The notes under the pieces are model-generated. The model was not told the origin of the DNA, searched no databases, and was given only the letters and a program-made list of their open reading frames with translations. Below, piece by piece: positions 47,022 through 60,039 of a stretch of DNA of 64,000 nt. Within the stretch, counting starts at the first letter, position 1. Each line of letters opens with the position of its first letter. Source of the DNA: Blastomyces gilchristii SLH14081 (Eukaryota; Ascomycota; Eurotiomycetes; Onygenales; Ajellomycetaceae); NCBI RefSeq assembly GCF_000003855.2, contig NW_003101671.1, positions 593,817 through 657,816 of the forward strand. Reading direction: 5' to 3'. Both the position numbers and the translations under genes were made by a program.

Positions 47022-50000
47022 GGTCAAGGAAATCGAGTTCGAGTTCGAGTCAGATTTCTCCGGAACTAGGGTCTGGTCAAGCAAAATTCAGCAGAGTTAA
47101 CTATGGCCCACAGTGCTATATAGATGCACGGCTGCTGCTGCTGCTGCATTTGCATGTCTTCAGGTCAACCTTCAACAATATACATACATGAACAACATAT
47201 ACACACTTTGTTTTTTGTGGTCTCGTGGGGATATATCAAATATATTCGTACCCACGTCGTTGCATTCCCTTTTGCGTTTTTTTGTTTTTATTCTTTCTTT
47301 CTTTCTTTCTTTAATTCCTATTTCCTATTTCCTTTCCCTTTCCTTCTTGTTCTATTCTCTTTTTCCTTTCGCCGTTCTATGTCCTATAGTAGGGGAATTA
47401 TTATAGTTTGCTTTGTTGGTACAGCGAGATCGATATAGAGTGAGATCGGTTCAAGATCGATCGACGACTGCAATCGAGGTGTCACAAGTGGGTGGGGGGC
47501 TCGTTTCTGTTTCTCCTCCCCTTCTGCTTTTTCCTGAAAGACCGTCCGTTCACAGAGCTTTTGGGAAGAAGAATGGCAGGGCAAAAAAAGAAAAATTAAA
47601 GAGGTTTGTTTAGTTTTTCTCGAATTTTTCAGCAGCCTCCCGACCAGATAATCCCAAACCGAAGGGGAATAAAGGTAGGTAGGTGTTTTTGTAACTAGTT
47701 GAACAGGATGAAGAAGAAAGCGGATAGGAAGAAACAAGGTCACAGGAAATGAGAGAATTTTTTGTTGTACAGAGAGAACGAAAGGAGGGAGAGGAGACAG
47801 TGGAGATGGGGGAGATGGGAGATGGGAGAAACGATGTATTTGATATTTGATATTCGATCCCAATTCGCCGCGTTCTTTCACCACAAGACCATCAGAACAT
47901 CATCCGGGGGAAGTCAATCAGCGACTTACCGAGAGGGAGAGAGAGGTAAGAAACTGAAGAAAGAAGAGGGAATGATCGGGATAAAATGAGAAAGGGTAAA
48001 AAAGAAAAGAAAAAGACAAAAGAAGAAAGAAGAAGAAACGAAGCTACCAGCTACAGTACAATAGCCCCAAATGGTTGGAGAACATGAGAATGCGCCTATG
48101 ACATACCAGCGAAACGCGAACAAAATATGGCCCGCCCTACTACAACCCTCCGGGGTAAGAGAAGACGTGGACGGGATTGGCCGGGCGGGTTGAAACCGCA
48201 ATTCCAAAATACATACGGAGTATACAGCACCGTGATACATACAAAAAATATTAAGCCGCGAATTTGTCAAATATCCATGTTCAACTGAGACGACTTGACA
48301 AGGAGGAGCGAGCGCACAGATGGCGTGCCTGGTGGGAATAAGACGAAGGCGGCGGCGGCGGCGGCGGCGACTGGGGTGCGGATGTAGCTACCCAGTAGTT
48401 GTAGTTAAATATGTATGGATATATGTATGGATGTATGCAGGATGAAGTGTACGGGAGTTGTATGTATGTACGTGTACCTCGCATGTACTCTACTCTCTAA
48501 CAGATGAACAACGGGGAGCAAGCCCGTAGCCAGCGCGTAACTAATGGGATTGTCAGCTTGGAAAAGGGCCGTGAGCAGTGGAGGTACGGTACAATGTCAA
48601 TTCTCGAAATCCTTGTGTTCCGCTGCAGGGAAATACCCGTCGAGAGATGGAGCTAGCCCCAGCTGCTATGAATCGATGGTATGTACATACATGTACTGTA
48701 CATACGGAGTACAGAATGTGCTGGATGTTGGTTCTGCGTTTGGGCCTGGGCTAGGGCTGGCTGCTACTGCCTGGATGAGGGTTTTGGGTTTTGGGCTTTT
48801 GGTAACTATTGGGCGTTGATGGTTTCCAAAGTGACCAAAGTGATGTTCTTGTCGGCGTCTTTGTTGGGCAGCAAAAACACATGTGGGTACTCCGTATGGT
48901 ATGGGATGTAGTTATGGGATGTACCTATTACCTACAGGCGCTAAGGGGTCACCGCTTGTTTCCCCCTCCTTTGAACCTCTACTACGTATTGAAGCTCTTT
49001 TGATGCTACTTGTCGAGGTGCCAGCTCCCCGGTGAGGCGTACCAGGCTGGTGTTTTCCGTTTAAGATCATTCTCGGAATTCTTGTTCTATTCCCTGGACA
49101 AAGCGAAGTCTTTGGCTGCCCTTGCTAATTCATTCAATTATTTTCTTTTATCCACCTTATATTTACCATATATATCCTTGTTATATGCATCTATGGGACA
49201 GGTCAGTTCGTGCAGCACTGGATCGAACCGACCCCACATCCAACATCCATCCACCCATACAGATATGATACGATACAGCCCTGCCCGACGTGGAAGCTGC
49301 TGAGTAGTTCCATTTCTTCTCCATTCTTATTCCCCATCTCTCATCCGCCCAAAAATACCCCATGCTCATTTCTCCTTTCTCATTGCCCATTGCCCATTGC
49401 TCATTGCTCATTGCTCAATGGCACAGTACAGTGGTGGCACAGTGGCACAGATCCCAGCGCATCTGGCATATGCCAATCAGCTCATGCTACCCCGGGCAAG
49501 AGTTTTGGTGACCATGATTGGTTGGTTGGTTGGTTGTCTTTTCCTTTTTCCGATGATTTATTTATATTTTTGAACACTTGAACGGCAGTAGAGTAGTGCG
49601 GGGGCAGAGGCAGAGCCCCATCTCATAGCGGTCCTCCATCTTCGGGTTTTGTCCTTGTTTCAATTCATTCAACATTTTTTTTTCCTTCCTAGCTTTTGAC
49701 ACTTTTGCATGATTCTATCAAAAGTGCATGGCCACCCTTTCTATTGTTTGAATTCTGACTGGTGCCGTTGTTGTTGCTCCTAGTGGAACTGAATTGGAAT
49801 TGGAATTGGGATTGGGATTTGAGCCTGACGGACGGACCTGCAGTCAGTCAGGCCAGTAGTATATTATCGCCTTGGGGTCGCCCTGGTTCGGGGTATTATA
49901 GCCTAAAAGAAAACAAACCGTCATTTGACATTAGGCCAGGCTAGACTTCGGCTTCATGGCCCTCAGTGAGACCTTTGCTGTGATGTGATGCCTGCGAGGC

Positions 50001-53000
50001 TGCAAGGGCAAAGTCCCGCAAATTCAGATCAGTGAGGGTAACTACAGGGGGGAGGAGTATCAATTGATTGGGCTTCCGATCAGGGAGGCAAGGAAGGGAG
50101 CTGTTTGAAAATGAAGATAGATGGTTATTGTGGTTTTTATATAATTATTTTCACTTTTATTTTTTGAGGAATTTGCATATATTGTGATTATTATTTCAAT
50201 CTGGGAGGGACTGATGATGGATTTGTTGACTGTGACAATCGATTCACCCCTCATCCCTAGTTAACTTAACTAGTTAAGTCACTAGTCAGCGAGTTGAACT
50301 GGTTGTTTCGGCCTTCCGCCGCCAACTCAACCTCCAGCTAGCATAACTTCCATTCCCCATATTTATCTAACTCCCCAGGTAACTAATATGATCATTATTA
50401 TGTAGCTTATTCTCAATCAATGTTTGCCAACTGACCTTCCAAAATGCCAGGACACCACCTATTTTCCAGCAACTACACTGAGCACATACATTACACTCCA
50501 GTTACCTTAAGGCACGCCGTGACTCCAAAAGGAACAGGAATGACATCTACATGTACATGTACATTACATAGTACGGAGTATAGTACAGTACATTTCCCTC
50601 GGCTTGATTGGCTCTCGCCCCGTGATGTCCCAACAGATGGATCTCCAATGGCATTGTACGCCTATCCGCCGCACCAATCGCCACGACCTTCTGCGATGTG
50701 TAACGCCTGCAGCTGCATATTATTCCATGGGGCAGAGTCCGTCCAGAGACACACAATAACTGCGACCACGAGAAGAGATGTTAACAGGTTCCTAGGCCAG
50801 TCGAGATTGACTGGTCTTGTTACTCCTTTTTTTCTTTTCTTTTCTTTTCTTGTCTTTCCTCCCGCGCTTACGGAGGACAGAGCCATCACTTAACTCTTAG
50901 TTATTTGGGTTAAATCTATCCCCCACACGAACCAGCCTCTCCCAATTATTTCCCCGCAGATACTGAAAATCTCAGGAAGATTTAGGACTTGGCGTTTACC
51001 ATGATAGTCACATTACGATTGAATGACCTAGCAAACTAAACTAGCGAAAGGGAGCAGTTTTCATCGAATTCGCTGCTTCCAACTGATTTTAAATCGGCTG
51101 GTAGCAAATTAAAATAAAGATAGGCATAGGAACTTGCCAACAAACTCAAAACCCATGGACCCAGCTTTTTTTCACAAGAACACGTCCTCAAACATGAGCT
51201 TGCCACGAAAGCTATGGTTCCGGGTTATTCATTTTGTGCGGTCGTAACTTCCGAACCTTGCAGGCCGCCCGGAAAGCGGGCGCCGTCTGGGGCTCTTCGG
51301 GGAAAAGGGCCTCTGCGTCGTGCAGCCAGCCTGCGGGCTTGGATTCAACAGTCTGCAGCGGGCGGAACGGAGGAGGGAAGTTTCACCCAAGTTGCATCAC
51401 CTGGCTAGCTTGAAGGAGTTAGTCGGGATCTTCTGACGTTTGAGTGGTATGCTTTCGTCGAGGCTGCTGCTAGAAGGTGATGATGTTTTCTCATTTTTGC
51501 TCAATTGATAGCGGCTTTGAGATGGTGTTGAATGTTAATTTTAAAATGGCACTAGGATGGTTTCCCGAATGCTCTTGAACTTCCTTCGCATGTTCAATCT
51601 AATCGAGGGAAAAATCTAACCTGCAAGTAAAAAGTCGAATCGATCGAGCAAACCCACCAGCACAACCCGCGGTGTAACGCGAAACACGGGCCTAGCTCGA
51701 TCTACTCAGTCTGATATGCAGTTATCACAGTTCTTGTGAGTGGAAAAAGAAGCCGCGAAATAATCTTTTGAAGTGCGATGATTGGCTCGGAAGCTGAGAC
51801 GGGTATCCCTGCGACGGGTTTTCTGCGACAGGTTCAAGTTGAAAGGCACTGCAGGACTCTTGACATTTCCCGCAACTTCACGTTTATTTCCTACTGAGTT
51901 GCTGAGTTGCTGAGGGCAACGTCCAAAGCAGCCTTGGGACAAACCGACTGAGTCTCCCCCACAAATAGAAAGCTTTTTTTTTAAGGTACCGCAGACCGGC
52001 GCCTGCTTCTGCGCTGTTTCTCTGCGTGTCTAGCACGTTTCAACTGTTCAGTTGAGGGTTGGATTTATCTGCCGCCAATCGCCTATGCAGGGCGTTCAAA
52101 CCAGCGGTGTAAGCCGCAGTAGCTTGCGTTTATCCACGTATGGTGTGGGGAGAAAGCGGGGAGGTTTTATAAGAGCTACGGCCTACAGAGTACGCTGTAG
52201 TTACGCAGCGCACACACACACACACACACAAAAGGTTAGTTACAGACGATTTGATTGAATATCAAGGGATGTTGACAGATACTTTTTAATGGCTCATCAT
52301 GTTCCTTTTTCTTCCTCACAATCAGAAACATGGTTAAAGAGGGGAGTTTTAATCGCGAATTGAATCTGAAAAATTCTGTTTCATTATTCCTATTCTGAAG
52401 ACACAACTATCTTTCGCTGCACATATGGACTGTATTGCCCAGTCTGCTTGTGTCTTAACCTCTAGTTATATACTATTGAGAGCTGTCTTGGTGGATGGTC
52501 AGACATCACATGAATGACGCTGAGGTTTGTTCCTCTTCGACCCATTCGATCATCCGCAAACACATCTTTCATCATCATTTCATTTCTCATCGTAGGAGCC
52601 AGTCTATTAATAATTCAATAGCAGGGCATTGCGCCTAATCTTCCTATTAATATCAGTTGTTGCTGCTCCTATGGTCATCCCTACCCACAAAATCTAGTGC
52701 CATGTGTTGGTCAAGGTCAACTACCTACAGTTCGCCCGGGCATTTCATACATAGCCAACGGAGCTAAAAACTCCCTATAGATGCACAGAGAACAACACAC
52801 AGAAATGTGACGACATACCAGATGGATGCACCATACCATCTATCTACAAGAGGATTCTCCGATATAGGTGTGCTGGGGGCTATATTCAAATAAAGCTGGG
52901 TGATATGAACTCATACGTAGCGGAGTCTACCATTTCTGGCTTTTCTGTTATATAAAATAAATCATCTTGAACTTTTCTTTCTTTGGGGAACTGATTATTT

Positions 53001-53151
53001 TTTTATTTTAAAAAAAACGTACGGTACAGTCCTTTTTGGTGCTAAGAACCTGAAAATCCTCCGCAAAATATATGGGTTGGTTACATGTTTTTGTTATCGC
53101 CCCATGCTATTTATTAAATCCAAGCCATGTAACTAACTGCTTGTACGCTAA
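45991..53151. other. Long intergenic region upstream of the Pumilio gene
   Basis: No gene is supported. 45991-46570 is CT/GA-rich and probably Pumilio 5' leader; its open frames (up to 201 codons on the minus strand) are low-complexity. A good minus-strand donor GTAAGT at 47929-47924, after a pyrimidine-rich stretch, may begin a 5'-leader intron. Microsatellites include (TC)n 46974-47014, (CTG)n near 47130, (CGG)n near 48346-48369, ATTGGA repeats near 49790 and (CA)n 52209-52228. TACGGAGTA nonamers lie at 48214, 48703, 48888 (reverse) and 50572, and ACATGTACATGTAC near 50548. Confidence 0.5.
46974..47014. repeat. (TC)n microsatellite
   Basis: About 20 uninterrupted TC units. Confidence 0.95.
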
Positions 53152-54624
53152 CATCCCATCCATGATACAGATCAAATACTAGGCTCCCCGGGGGAAGAAG
53201 ACACCATAGAGCTGACGGGCAACCACAATGGCGATGATACTCTTCAACATCACTACAATAATAAATACCATGTACATAGGAAAGGCAGCCCAATTGAGCA
53301 TTGGGTAGACACCTCATCCTGGCCTTTCACTCCTTCTCTCGACACCGGCATCCTAATCCCACCCTTCCCCAACGAGTCCGCCAGTATCGTCCCCCACTGC
53401 TTCTCATCCATTCAGAGCCTTTCTGGCATCTCAGTTGCGTCATCGGAGAGCCTGTGCTACCAGACTCCCTTGGACTATCGCGGAATTTGCATATACCGCA
53501 ATGAACCGTCGGAACCCCTGATGCAGAAGGCTAGGCATATTATTATAGAGGAAAACGATCCCTCCGCTGCTTATGCCCAGCTGCATGATGAGGCCGCTCT
53601 GCAGGAACTTACCAAACTCCCCCGCTACCTCTGGAATGCTACAGAAGAGGACGTGTTCGAAGAGCTAGGAAATCGTCTTACCCCCGGCCGCGAACATGAT
53701 CACCACCATGGGCATTATCATGATGATGACAGCAATGGTGACATTCTCCACTCCACATTAGCCTGCTCAATCAAACAGCCATGGACCGAGTCCGTACCCG
53801 TTCCCCTTCTTCCTGATTTCCTCACGGCACCTTTCCTCCCGGACCCAGCGCCAGATAAAGCCTATGGTTTCTCGCATGATGCATTCACGCAAGCCCAACA
53901 TACTATAATCCCAACACTTACCGAATCTGAAGCTGCAGCTGCAGCTCCAGCTACATATGCATCCGCATCTGGCAGCGACACCGAAACGGCCGTCCCACCC
54001 AGCCTCGATCCCGGTCCCAGTCCCAGTCTCAGTCCTAATTCCGCCAGGAGTCACGCGAGTCCCGATGGCAACCTCTTCTTCCCCTTCTTCGCTGTCAAAG
54101 TTACTTCCATGGCCACTGGCGGTACCCACCACGCAGCTACAGACGAAGCCAGCAGCACCGCGGCCATATCCCTCAACAGCCTCCTTGAGCTGCATCGCCG
54201 TACCGTCGGTACCCACCAGTTCGACCACACGCAGCCCTGGTTCTTCTCACTGACTATGGACCAGCAGATTGCGCGGCTGAATGTGCATTGGATTAGTAGC
54301 AGGTCCAGGTCGCGGGCGATGAAGACACAGCAGCCCCAATCCCAATCCCAATCGCAACCACAACAGAGCCAGCAGCGCGGGTCAGCTGCATCAACAAGCC
54401 CCACGCGCCTATTCAACACAGAGTTGCTATCTGTCTACATCCTCAGCGACACGAATGCCCTACGCGACCTCCAGAGGGCGATGTGCAATATCCTGCGCTA
54501 TGGCAGGGAGATCCTTCTTCCCAAGGTGCGTCTGTTGCTTGATCTGTGTCAGCACCTGCCATGCGAGAGACGCAGTGTGGCATCGTCGAATCAGACAGAG
54601 ACGGGCATGAGTACAGGGCGTTGA
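53152..54624 (+). pseudogene. DUF7924-like fungal protein gene, apparently decayed
   Basis: An open frame of 490 codons reads PIEHWVDTSSWPF, DYRGICIYRNEPSEPLM, then PDKAYGFS, FPFFAVKVTS, GGTHHAATDEASS, HTQPWFFSLTMDQQ-IARLNVHW and LRDLQRAMCNILRYGREILLP, in the order of fungal DUF7924 proteins. That family resembles PD-(D/E)XK folds; the usual E-x-K of the F-P-F-L-D-I-E-F-K block is here K-V-T, so the likely active-site acid is gone. No ATG occurs in frame before 53521 although homology starts upstream. After the TGA at 54622 the same frame stays open for 54 more codons (to TGA 54787-54789), suggesting a premature stop. An Asp/His-rich stretch and a Gln/Ser-rich stretch lie within. A tiny first exon (ATGG at 53072, intron to 53170) is possible but weak. 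Confidence 0.6.
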
Positions 54625-54789
54625 CTGGGCGGAGATGGCCAGGTTGGTTCTCGTCATCCTAGCGTTATTGACAGGAATGCTGGTGAAGGGGACGACCAAC
54701 AGCGGTTGCAGGAGCAGGAGCCGGAGCCTGACCAAGGCCAGAACCAGCAAGAGGCATGCGAAGGGGAGGCGCCAGATGTCCTTCCGTGA

Positions 54790-56254
54790 CGATGATGGTG
54801 AGTGATAATGATGTGGATGCTAACGGCGATGGTCCGGGGAAGGGAGTGAGTGAATCTGTCCAAGGTTTGGGCGACAATATCGACATCAACGCCGCCGCAT
54901 TCATTTTGTTTTTATTTTGTATTTACCTACTTGGGGCACAGATATTCGAGGAAGTTAGGTCTATACGCGTTAGTTTGAATGTGTTTTGGGTGGGCGGTTG
55001 ATATCACGATATGACCATGAGTGGGACGGATTAGATGTGCCATGGGTGTGTTATTGGAGAGAGAATGACGGGTTGGTTCGTTTCAGCAGCCTGGTTGCGG
55101 GTATTCCCGCCACGCCAATGAAGGTGACAAGGATGGACAAATTGAATGGATGGAGAGATGAACACATGGGTGGTTGGTTCCCTTTTGAAAATTGTGACGG
55201 TCATGATGTTTTTTGCCTTTTATGATTTATGTTTCAATTGGGCCTGGTTTTGTAGTTTTATATGTGACTCTGCTGCGTTGGCTCGAGCGCTGGATTTGCT
55301 TGGAATCCTTTTTTACTTTTTCTTTCCCTTGATTTCTTTTCGCCTCCTTTTTCTTTTTTCCCCTCTTTGCGTTGACCTTTCATTGTAATCAAAGTATCAG
55401 CTCCTGTCATCAAGAGTACATGCTAGGTGGATACCCTTAGTTTGACCCGTTCCACAAAATTGTACGATCATAGCAAAAGAAGTGTGACTTAAGCGTCTTC
55501 TCAATGGAACCTACATGCACTAGACGAACAGATACGTCCTTCATGTATCTAGTGTACAGTTCATGTACAATGTACATGTTCATTCATCTACATTACATCT
55601 ACGCGTGTTGGGAGGAGGAAGTCTGGCCGGGTCTTTTCATGACATCATCCATCCATCACGTCGGATCTCTGCAGCTGTAGGTCTTTTGGCAATGTGGAAA
55701 AAAAAAGATAATGAAGAATAAGAAAAGATAAAATATCTCGAACGCTATGCAATGCGCCGATTGTAGGGAGAAGGAAAGGAATCCTTAACGGACGGAATTC
55801 AATTTACTCTCTCCCTGTACGCCGCCCGCCCAGAAGAGGGCTGCCAATACGTAAACCATCAGTCCAGAATATCCCACCCCTAGGCATTGCATTGAATGGA
55901 AAAAACGATCTTAAACGTGTATAGTCTGCATGTATGATGTGTCCGTACCTGTAGCTAGAAAATGAGATGAGATATCCACACCAGTATTGGAGCGATGATG
56001 CATCGGGATATAAGTGGGGCATGCGCATAGATATGATGTATATATTTTTTTTGCTGGTTTAGAGGGCGGGGTGTGTGAAGGGAAACATCATGATGTAAGA
56101 GGGGTCAGTTAGTGGTGGGGTGTTGTTTTCTTCTCTTCGTCTTCTTGTCTTCTTCTCTTCTTGCTTGTTCAGAATCCACTTTACCCCTCCATTCCTCCCA
56201 CCTTCCCTCCCCTAGCTAGCTCGGACAAATGACGTGTAACTTAAGTAGGAGAGA

Positions 56255-56287
<33 letters not shown>

Positions 56288-56781
56288 GTTTTCGGCTTCT
56301 TCGCGGGGCTGGGTTTAGGAGTACTATCATTAAAGTTCGAGGATGTTAGGCATGACTGGATGCATGCAGAATGCTCCACCAGAGCAGACCGAATCTTAAC
56401 AATATCTATCCATCCTCGTAAAGGAAAACGGCACCCAATACTGTTATAAGCCAATTGATATGTGAAACTCATAGATCGTGAGAGGAAGGGCTTGTCGGGC
56501 ATCAAAATTGCTCGTTTCTTTGAGAGGGGCAGGGTATAGCTAATGGAAGCGGGGAAGGGCAGTGAGATGTGGGGGGAGGGTTATTATTTTCGGGTGTAAG
56601 CAGAAGAGCACGGAGGGGCAAAAGAGGGGTCATGAGTTGGCAGTTTTGGAATGGCAAAGTATGTTTCCCTTTCCATGTCTTTGTTTTCTGTGCACTTCGT
56701 GGAGGTTGAACCGACTGAGATCTTGATGTGAAAACGTTGAATCGGCTGCTTAGTAATCAAGAAATTCTTGGAGGATAACGT
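54790..56781. other. Intergenic up to the right transposon block
   Basis: No supported gene. It contains ATGTACA-rich stretches near 55540-55590, an A27 run (56257-56283) and pyrimidine-rich stretches. Short open frames have no domain or start context. Confidence 0.5.
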
Positions 56782-56860
56782 TGTTGTAATCTAACTACGC
56801 GAGTTACACTAAATAGGTTGGGGTGGCACGTGACTAGGGTAGGTGTAGTAATCACCAACA
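56782..56860 (-). repeat. 79-bp 3' LTR of the second Copia element
   Basis: Termini TGTTG/CAACA are perfectly inverted, and a polypurine tract abuts the inner edge. Confidence 0.65.
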
Positions 56861-57396
56861 CCCCCCCTTGCTACACTGTGGCCTATAAGCTGCCACCTGG
56901 GGCCTCTCTCATCCCCAAATCTTTCAAAAATGCAATAATAATTAATTACATGAATCAGACCCTGATTTCCTCATTAGGAAAGACATCTGTACAGCAATAA
57001 TCATAAAAATCAAGAAATACATACAAAATTCATTAATTCACTGTATTATTATTATCATTCAATCATTTCTTTCTGATCTCTTTCAAATCAATTCTTTTAA
57101 TAAAATCTTCAAATGCAGGCTTCATCAGTGACTTGATAAGACTGTCAGCTATATTCACTGTAGAATTAACATATTTCATTATAATTTCTTCTTTTTTAAT
57201 TAAATTGTGAAGAATATGATATTTAATCTTAATATGATATAATCTTTATATTCAGAATTCTCTCTTTGCTAGATCAATTGCTCTCTTATTATCAACTTAT
57301 AGATGTAAGCATATTTTTGCTTTTTTATCATTCATCAACTCAGTGTTATATAATATATTATTTAATCAGATTATCTCACAAGCTATCTTACTAACT
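56782..57396 (-). mobile_element. 3' end of a second Copia element (LTR, polypurine tract, pol tail)
   Basis: On the minus strand the pol tail reads DNKRAIDLAKREF, then KIKYHILHNLI and VNIADSLIKSLMKPAFEDF, the Copia RNase H end (D-N-x-x-A-I-x-L-A-K; V-A-D-x-L-T-K-P-L). About 190 bp on, AAGGGGGGG (56869-56861) directly precedes a 79-bp LTR TGTTGGTGATT...ACAACA (56860-56782). LTR and tract keep normal composition; pol is AT-rich. A Gypsy at 57397 interrupts it, so the rest lies right of the window. The left edge is the boundary with gene-bearing DNA. Confidence 0.75.
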
Positions 57397-59342
57397 GTCA
57401 CGCCTCTGACCGCGCCAAGGCCTTGCTGCGGTTTCACACAGCTCATTGCTTTCATGCGGATGATTTCATCTCATCTGAATCAGTTTTCAATCACTCTATA
57501 ACATTATTCAGATATATTATAGAAAGATCTGATTAATGAATATAAGAACTCTGCTTCTATACAAGGTCAGCAGATTACTTTTTCTTAATAGTGAGATGCT
57601 GCTGAGATATCACTCTGACTATTCTTACTCATAAAATGAAAGAAGAGTATTCACTTATTATCTATATAGAATAGCTAGATACTAGCTTCTTATTAAAGAA
57701 GTCAGTGATTCATTTTTTTCTTCTACTGAAATATATACAAGAGTTACTATGTATCTTATACAATCTTCTTAGTATACTAAATATCATATCTGTGATATTC
57801 TTGTAATAACTCTGTAGTCTATGAGCTCACTATTTAAGCAAGATAGTTAAGCTTATTTATACAGCTTCTTAAATAACTATCTCTATATAATATCACTGAC
57901 TAGTCACTGCTTCAGTTTCATTATATTACAATTTAAATCACTTAATCTGATTATAAGTTTGAATCAGTTAAGCTCTAACAGACTGATATAATCTCATATA
58001 TCTACACTAAGACTGACTTAATCTCACTCTCTGAGAGAAACTCTACATTATTCTCTAGAGTGTGTATATCTCTATCTCAGCAGAAATTCAAGATTTCTGA
58101 ACTCACTGTATATTTTAATATGAGCTCTTCAACTGTTCTATCACTGCTGTAGTCTCTACACATCTATATTTATTATAAAGATAGAGAGATTAAGATCAGA
58201 GATTCTCTAAGATATAAGAGAAACACATTGTCTGAATTTCACAGCTTTATCTGTATTCTTAAACAGAAATTTCATCTTAATCTGAGCCAGTATAATACTC
58301 ATAAGATATAAGTAATATATACTGTCAATCTTCTTAAAGATATCTCTGCAACTACTTAAGTTATCAAGAAGAGAGAGCTTAAGTATATTAATACTATCAT
58401 GACTGAGAAAGAATTCAAGAACTTTCTACTAAATTAAATTAAAGATTACTACAACTGTGACTTCACAGTGATACAGTAGTTCAACTCATTATATTAATAA
58501 GATAATAAGAATTCTTCTGATTTCAATATAAGATTTGAAGAATATTGAGAGAAATTGATCAATGATTTGAATCAATTAAAAACACAGCTTTATCTTACAA
58601 AGCTGACTCACAAGGTGTGAATAATAATATTATAATATCAGAGTTCACTAATCAATTATACTGAGCTTATCAACCTGACTTCTGAGATCTATTTAAATAA
58701 TTAATTCTTTAAGAAAAAGATTAATAAGATCTTTTCTAAGTAATTAATAATAAGATCTAAACAGTACTGTGATGACTTTAGTGTAGAGAAAGTAAAGAAG
58801 AATTTCAAGTATTCTGATTCTTCACTCACTGTAAAGAAATATTAAAAAAGATTTAATAAAGATCTCTGTTTCAACTGCAGAGCTGATGATTACTATATCA
58901 GTGATTATAAGAAGCTGAAGAAGAGAAGAAACTGAGAAGATATCTTCTTAAAGTTGACTTCTCTTCTGATAAATGTATCTGTGGAAGATAAAGAAGAGAA
59001 AGAAATGAAGAATTGATAATTCTCATGTCTTCAAGTTCATGTTACAATTACAATGTATACTCTGAATGAGAAGATACTAGTGAGATGTCTATTTGACTCT
59101 GAGATGAATACTAACTTCATATTCTATTTCTTTTCTTTAATGAAGAGTTGAAAGAAGATAGATCTGTCAGATTATGTGAAATTTACTGATGAAATGAAAT
59201 GTTACTGTTTTAACATAATTCAAGTGAAGTGTGTGATCACAGACTCAGAAGAAATCTTCAAGAAGAGCAGTCTGCTTCTTCATACAGTTAATATTATAGA
59301 TGAGAATATCATTCTAGATCTTCTGTGATTAAGAGAAAACTA
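57397..59342 (+). mobile_element. 5' part of a Gypsy element (family D), interrupted by family C
   Basis: A short GC-rich start TGTCACGCCTCTGACCGCGCC interrupts the Copia pol tail and probably begins the 5' LTR, whose inner end I cannot place. Downstream on the plus strand a decayed gag and protease can be read. At 59342 the frame stops at the start of the family-C LTR, so C inserted into D. Confidence 0.6.
58380..59342 (+). pseudogene. Family-D Gypsy gag and protease remnants
   Basis: The frame reads MTEKEFKNFLL near 58400, a capsid-like stretch with stops, a zinc knuckle CFNCRADDYYISDY (58869-58910; the last Cys is now Tyr) and a protease motif LFDSEMNTNFI (near 59085; the usual D-S-G now reads D-S-E). 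Both key changes are single G-to-A events. It ends in ILDLL at the family-C LTR. Confidence 0.65.
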
Positions 59343-59649
59343 TGGCGGGCTGCGTCTGATCAATCATAAAGACTATTCTGTTACACTTCATAGATTCTTC
59401 TGTTTCACTATTGAACATGTACACCCCGATTCTCAGCCATTCTCAATCACTGATCCTCGGCCGCTATAAATGTGTATAGATTCTTCCACCTCAGAGCTTC
59501 ACTGTGTACATCATTACATACATGTATAGATATTCATTCTGATCACTGATTTCTACACTTTCTCTTTCTTTTTCTTCTTTAATGTTTTTCTCTTTGTTAT
59601 ATAAGATCTATCAATATTATACTGATCTATTCAGTGTAGATCTCTTACA
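59343..59649 (+). repeat. 5' LTR of family-C Gypsy
   Basis: About 307 bp, TGGCGGGCTGCGTC...CTCTTACA. The 3136-3404 copy aligns with it through transitions and one or more deletions. Confidence 0.65.
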
Positions 59650-60039
59650 CTAGAAAAATGTTTATTCTCTTCTTATTAGAAAATGATTATTCATATATTA
59701 TCTTCTCATCAGGAACAATTATTCATCAAGAGATATCTGAATGTGTAATGATATATAAGAAATAGAGAAACAGTCAAACAGTTAAGTAAACATCAAGTTC
59801 TCAGATAAAAGCTTACTCATCAGTTACTCTGATTCTGTAATAAGATTTTATAAACAGAATGTCAGTGAAAGATCTGAGAGTTCTGACACTCAGATATATG
59901 AGATATTCATATAATTATACTTCTTCAGATTTCATAGATATCACACATTCAACAAACAATATAATCATGTCTAATAATAATATGAGAGAATCTCTGAACA
60001 TGAGTATAGATACAGTATCACAGTGACTCTAAGCAATGT

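Noticed and set aside
47384..47884. 166-codon minus-strand frame
   Set aside because: Pyrimidine-rich composition, no domain, likely Pumilio leader or intergenic.
49201..49260. GGTTCGATCC on the minus strand, a tRNA B-box match
   Set aside because: No pairing T-stem, no A box upstream and no acceptor stem.
53767..54419. Minus-strand open frames opposite the DUF7924-like gene
   Set aside because: Mirror frames of repetitive Ser/Gln/Pro codons on the plus strand.
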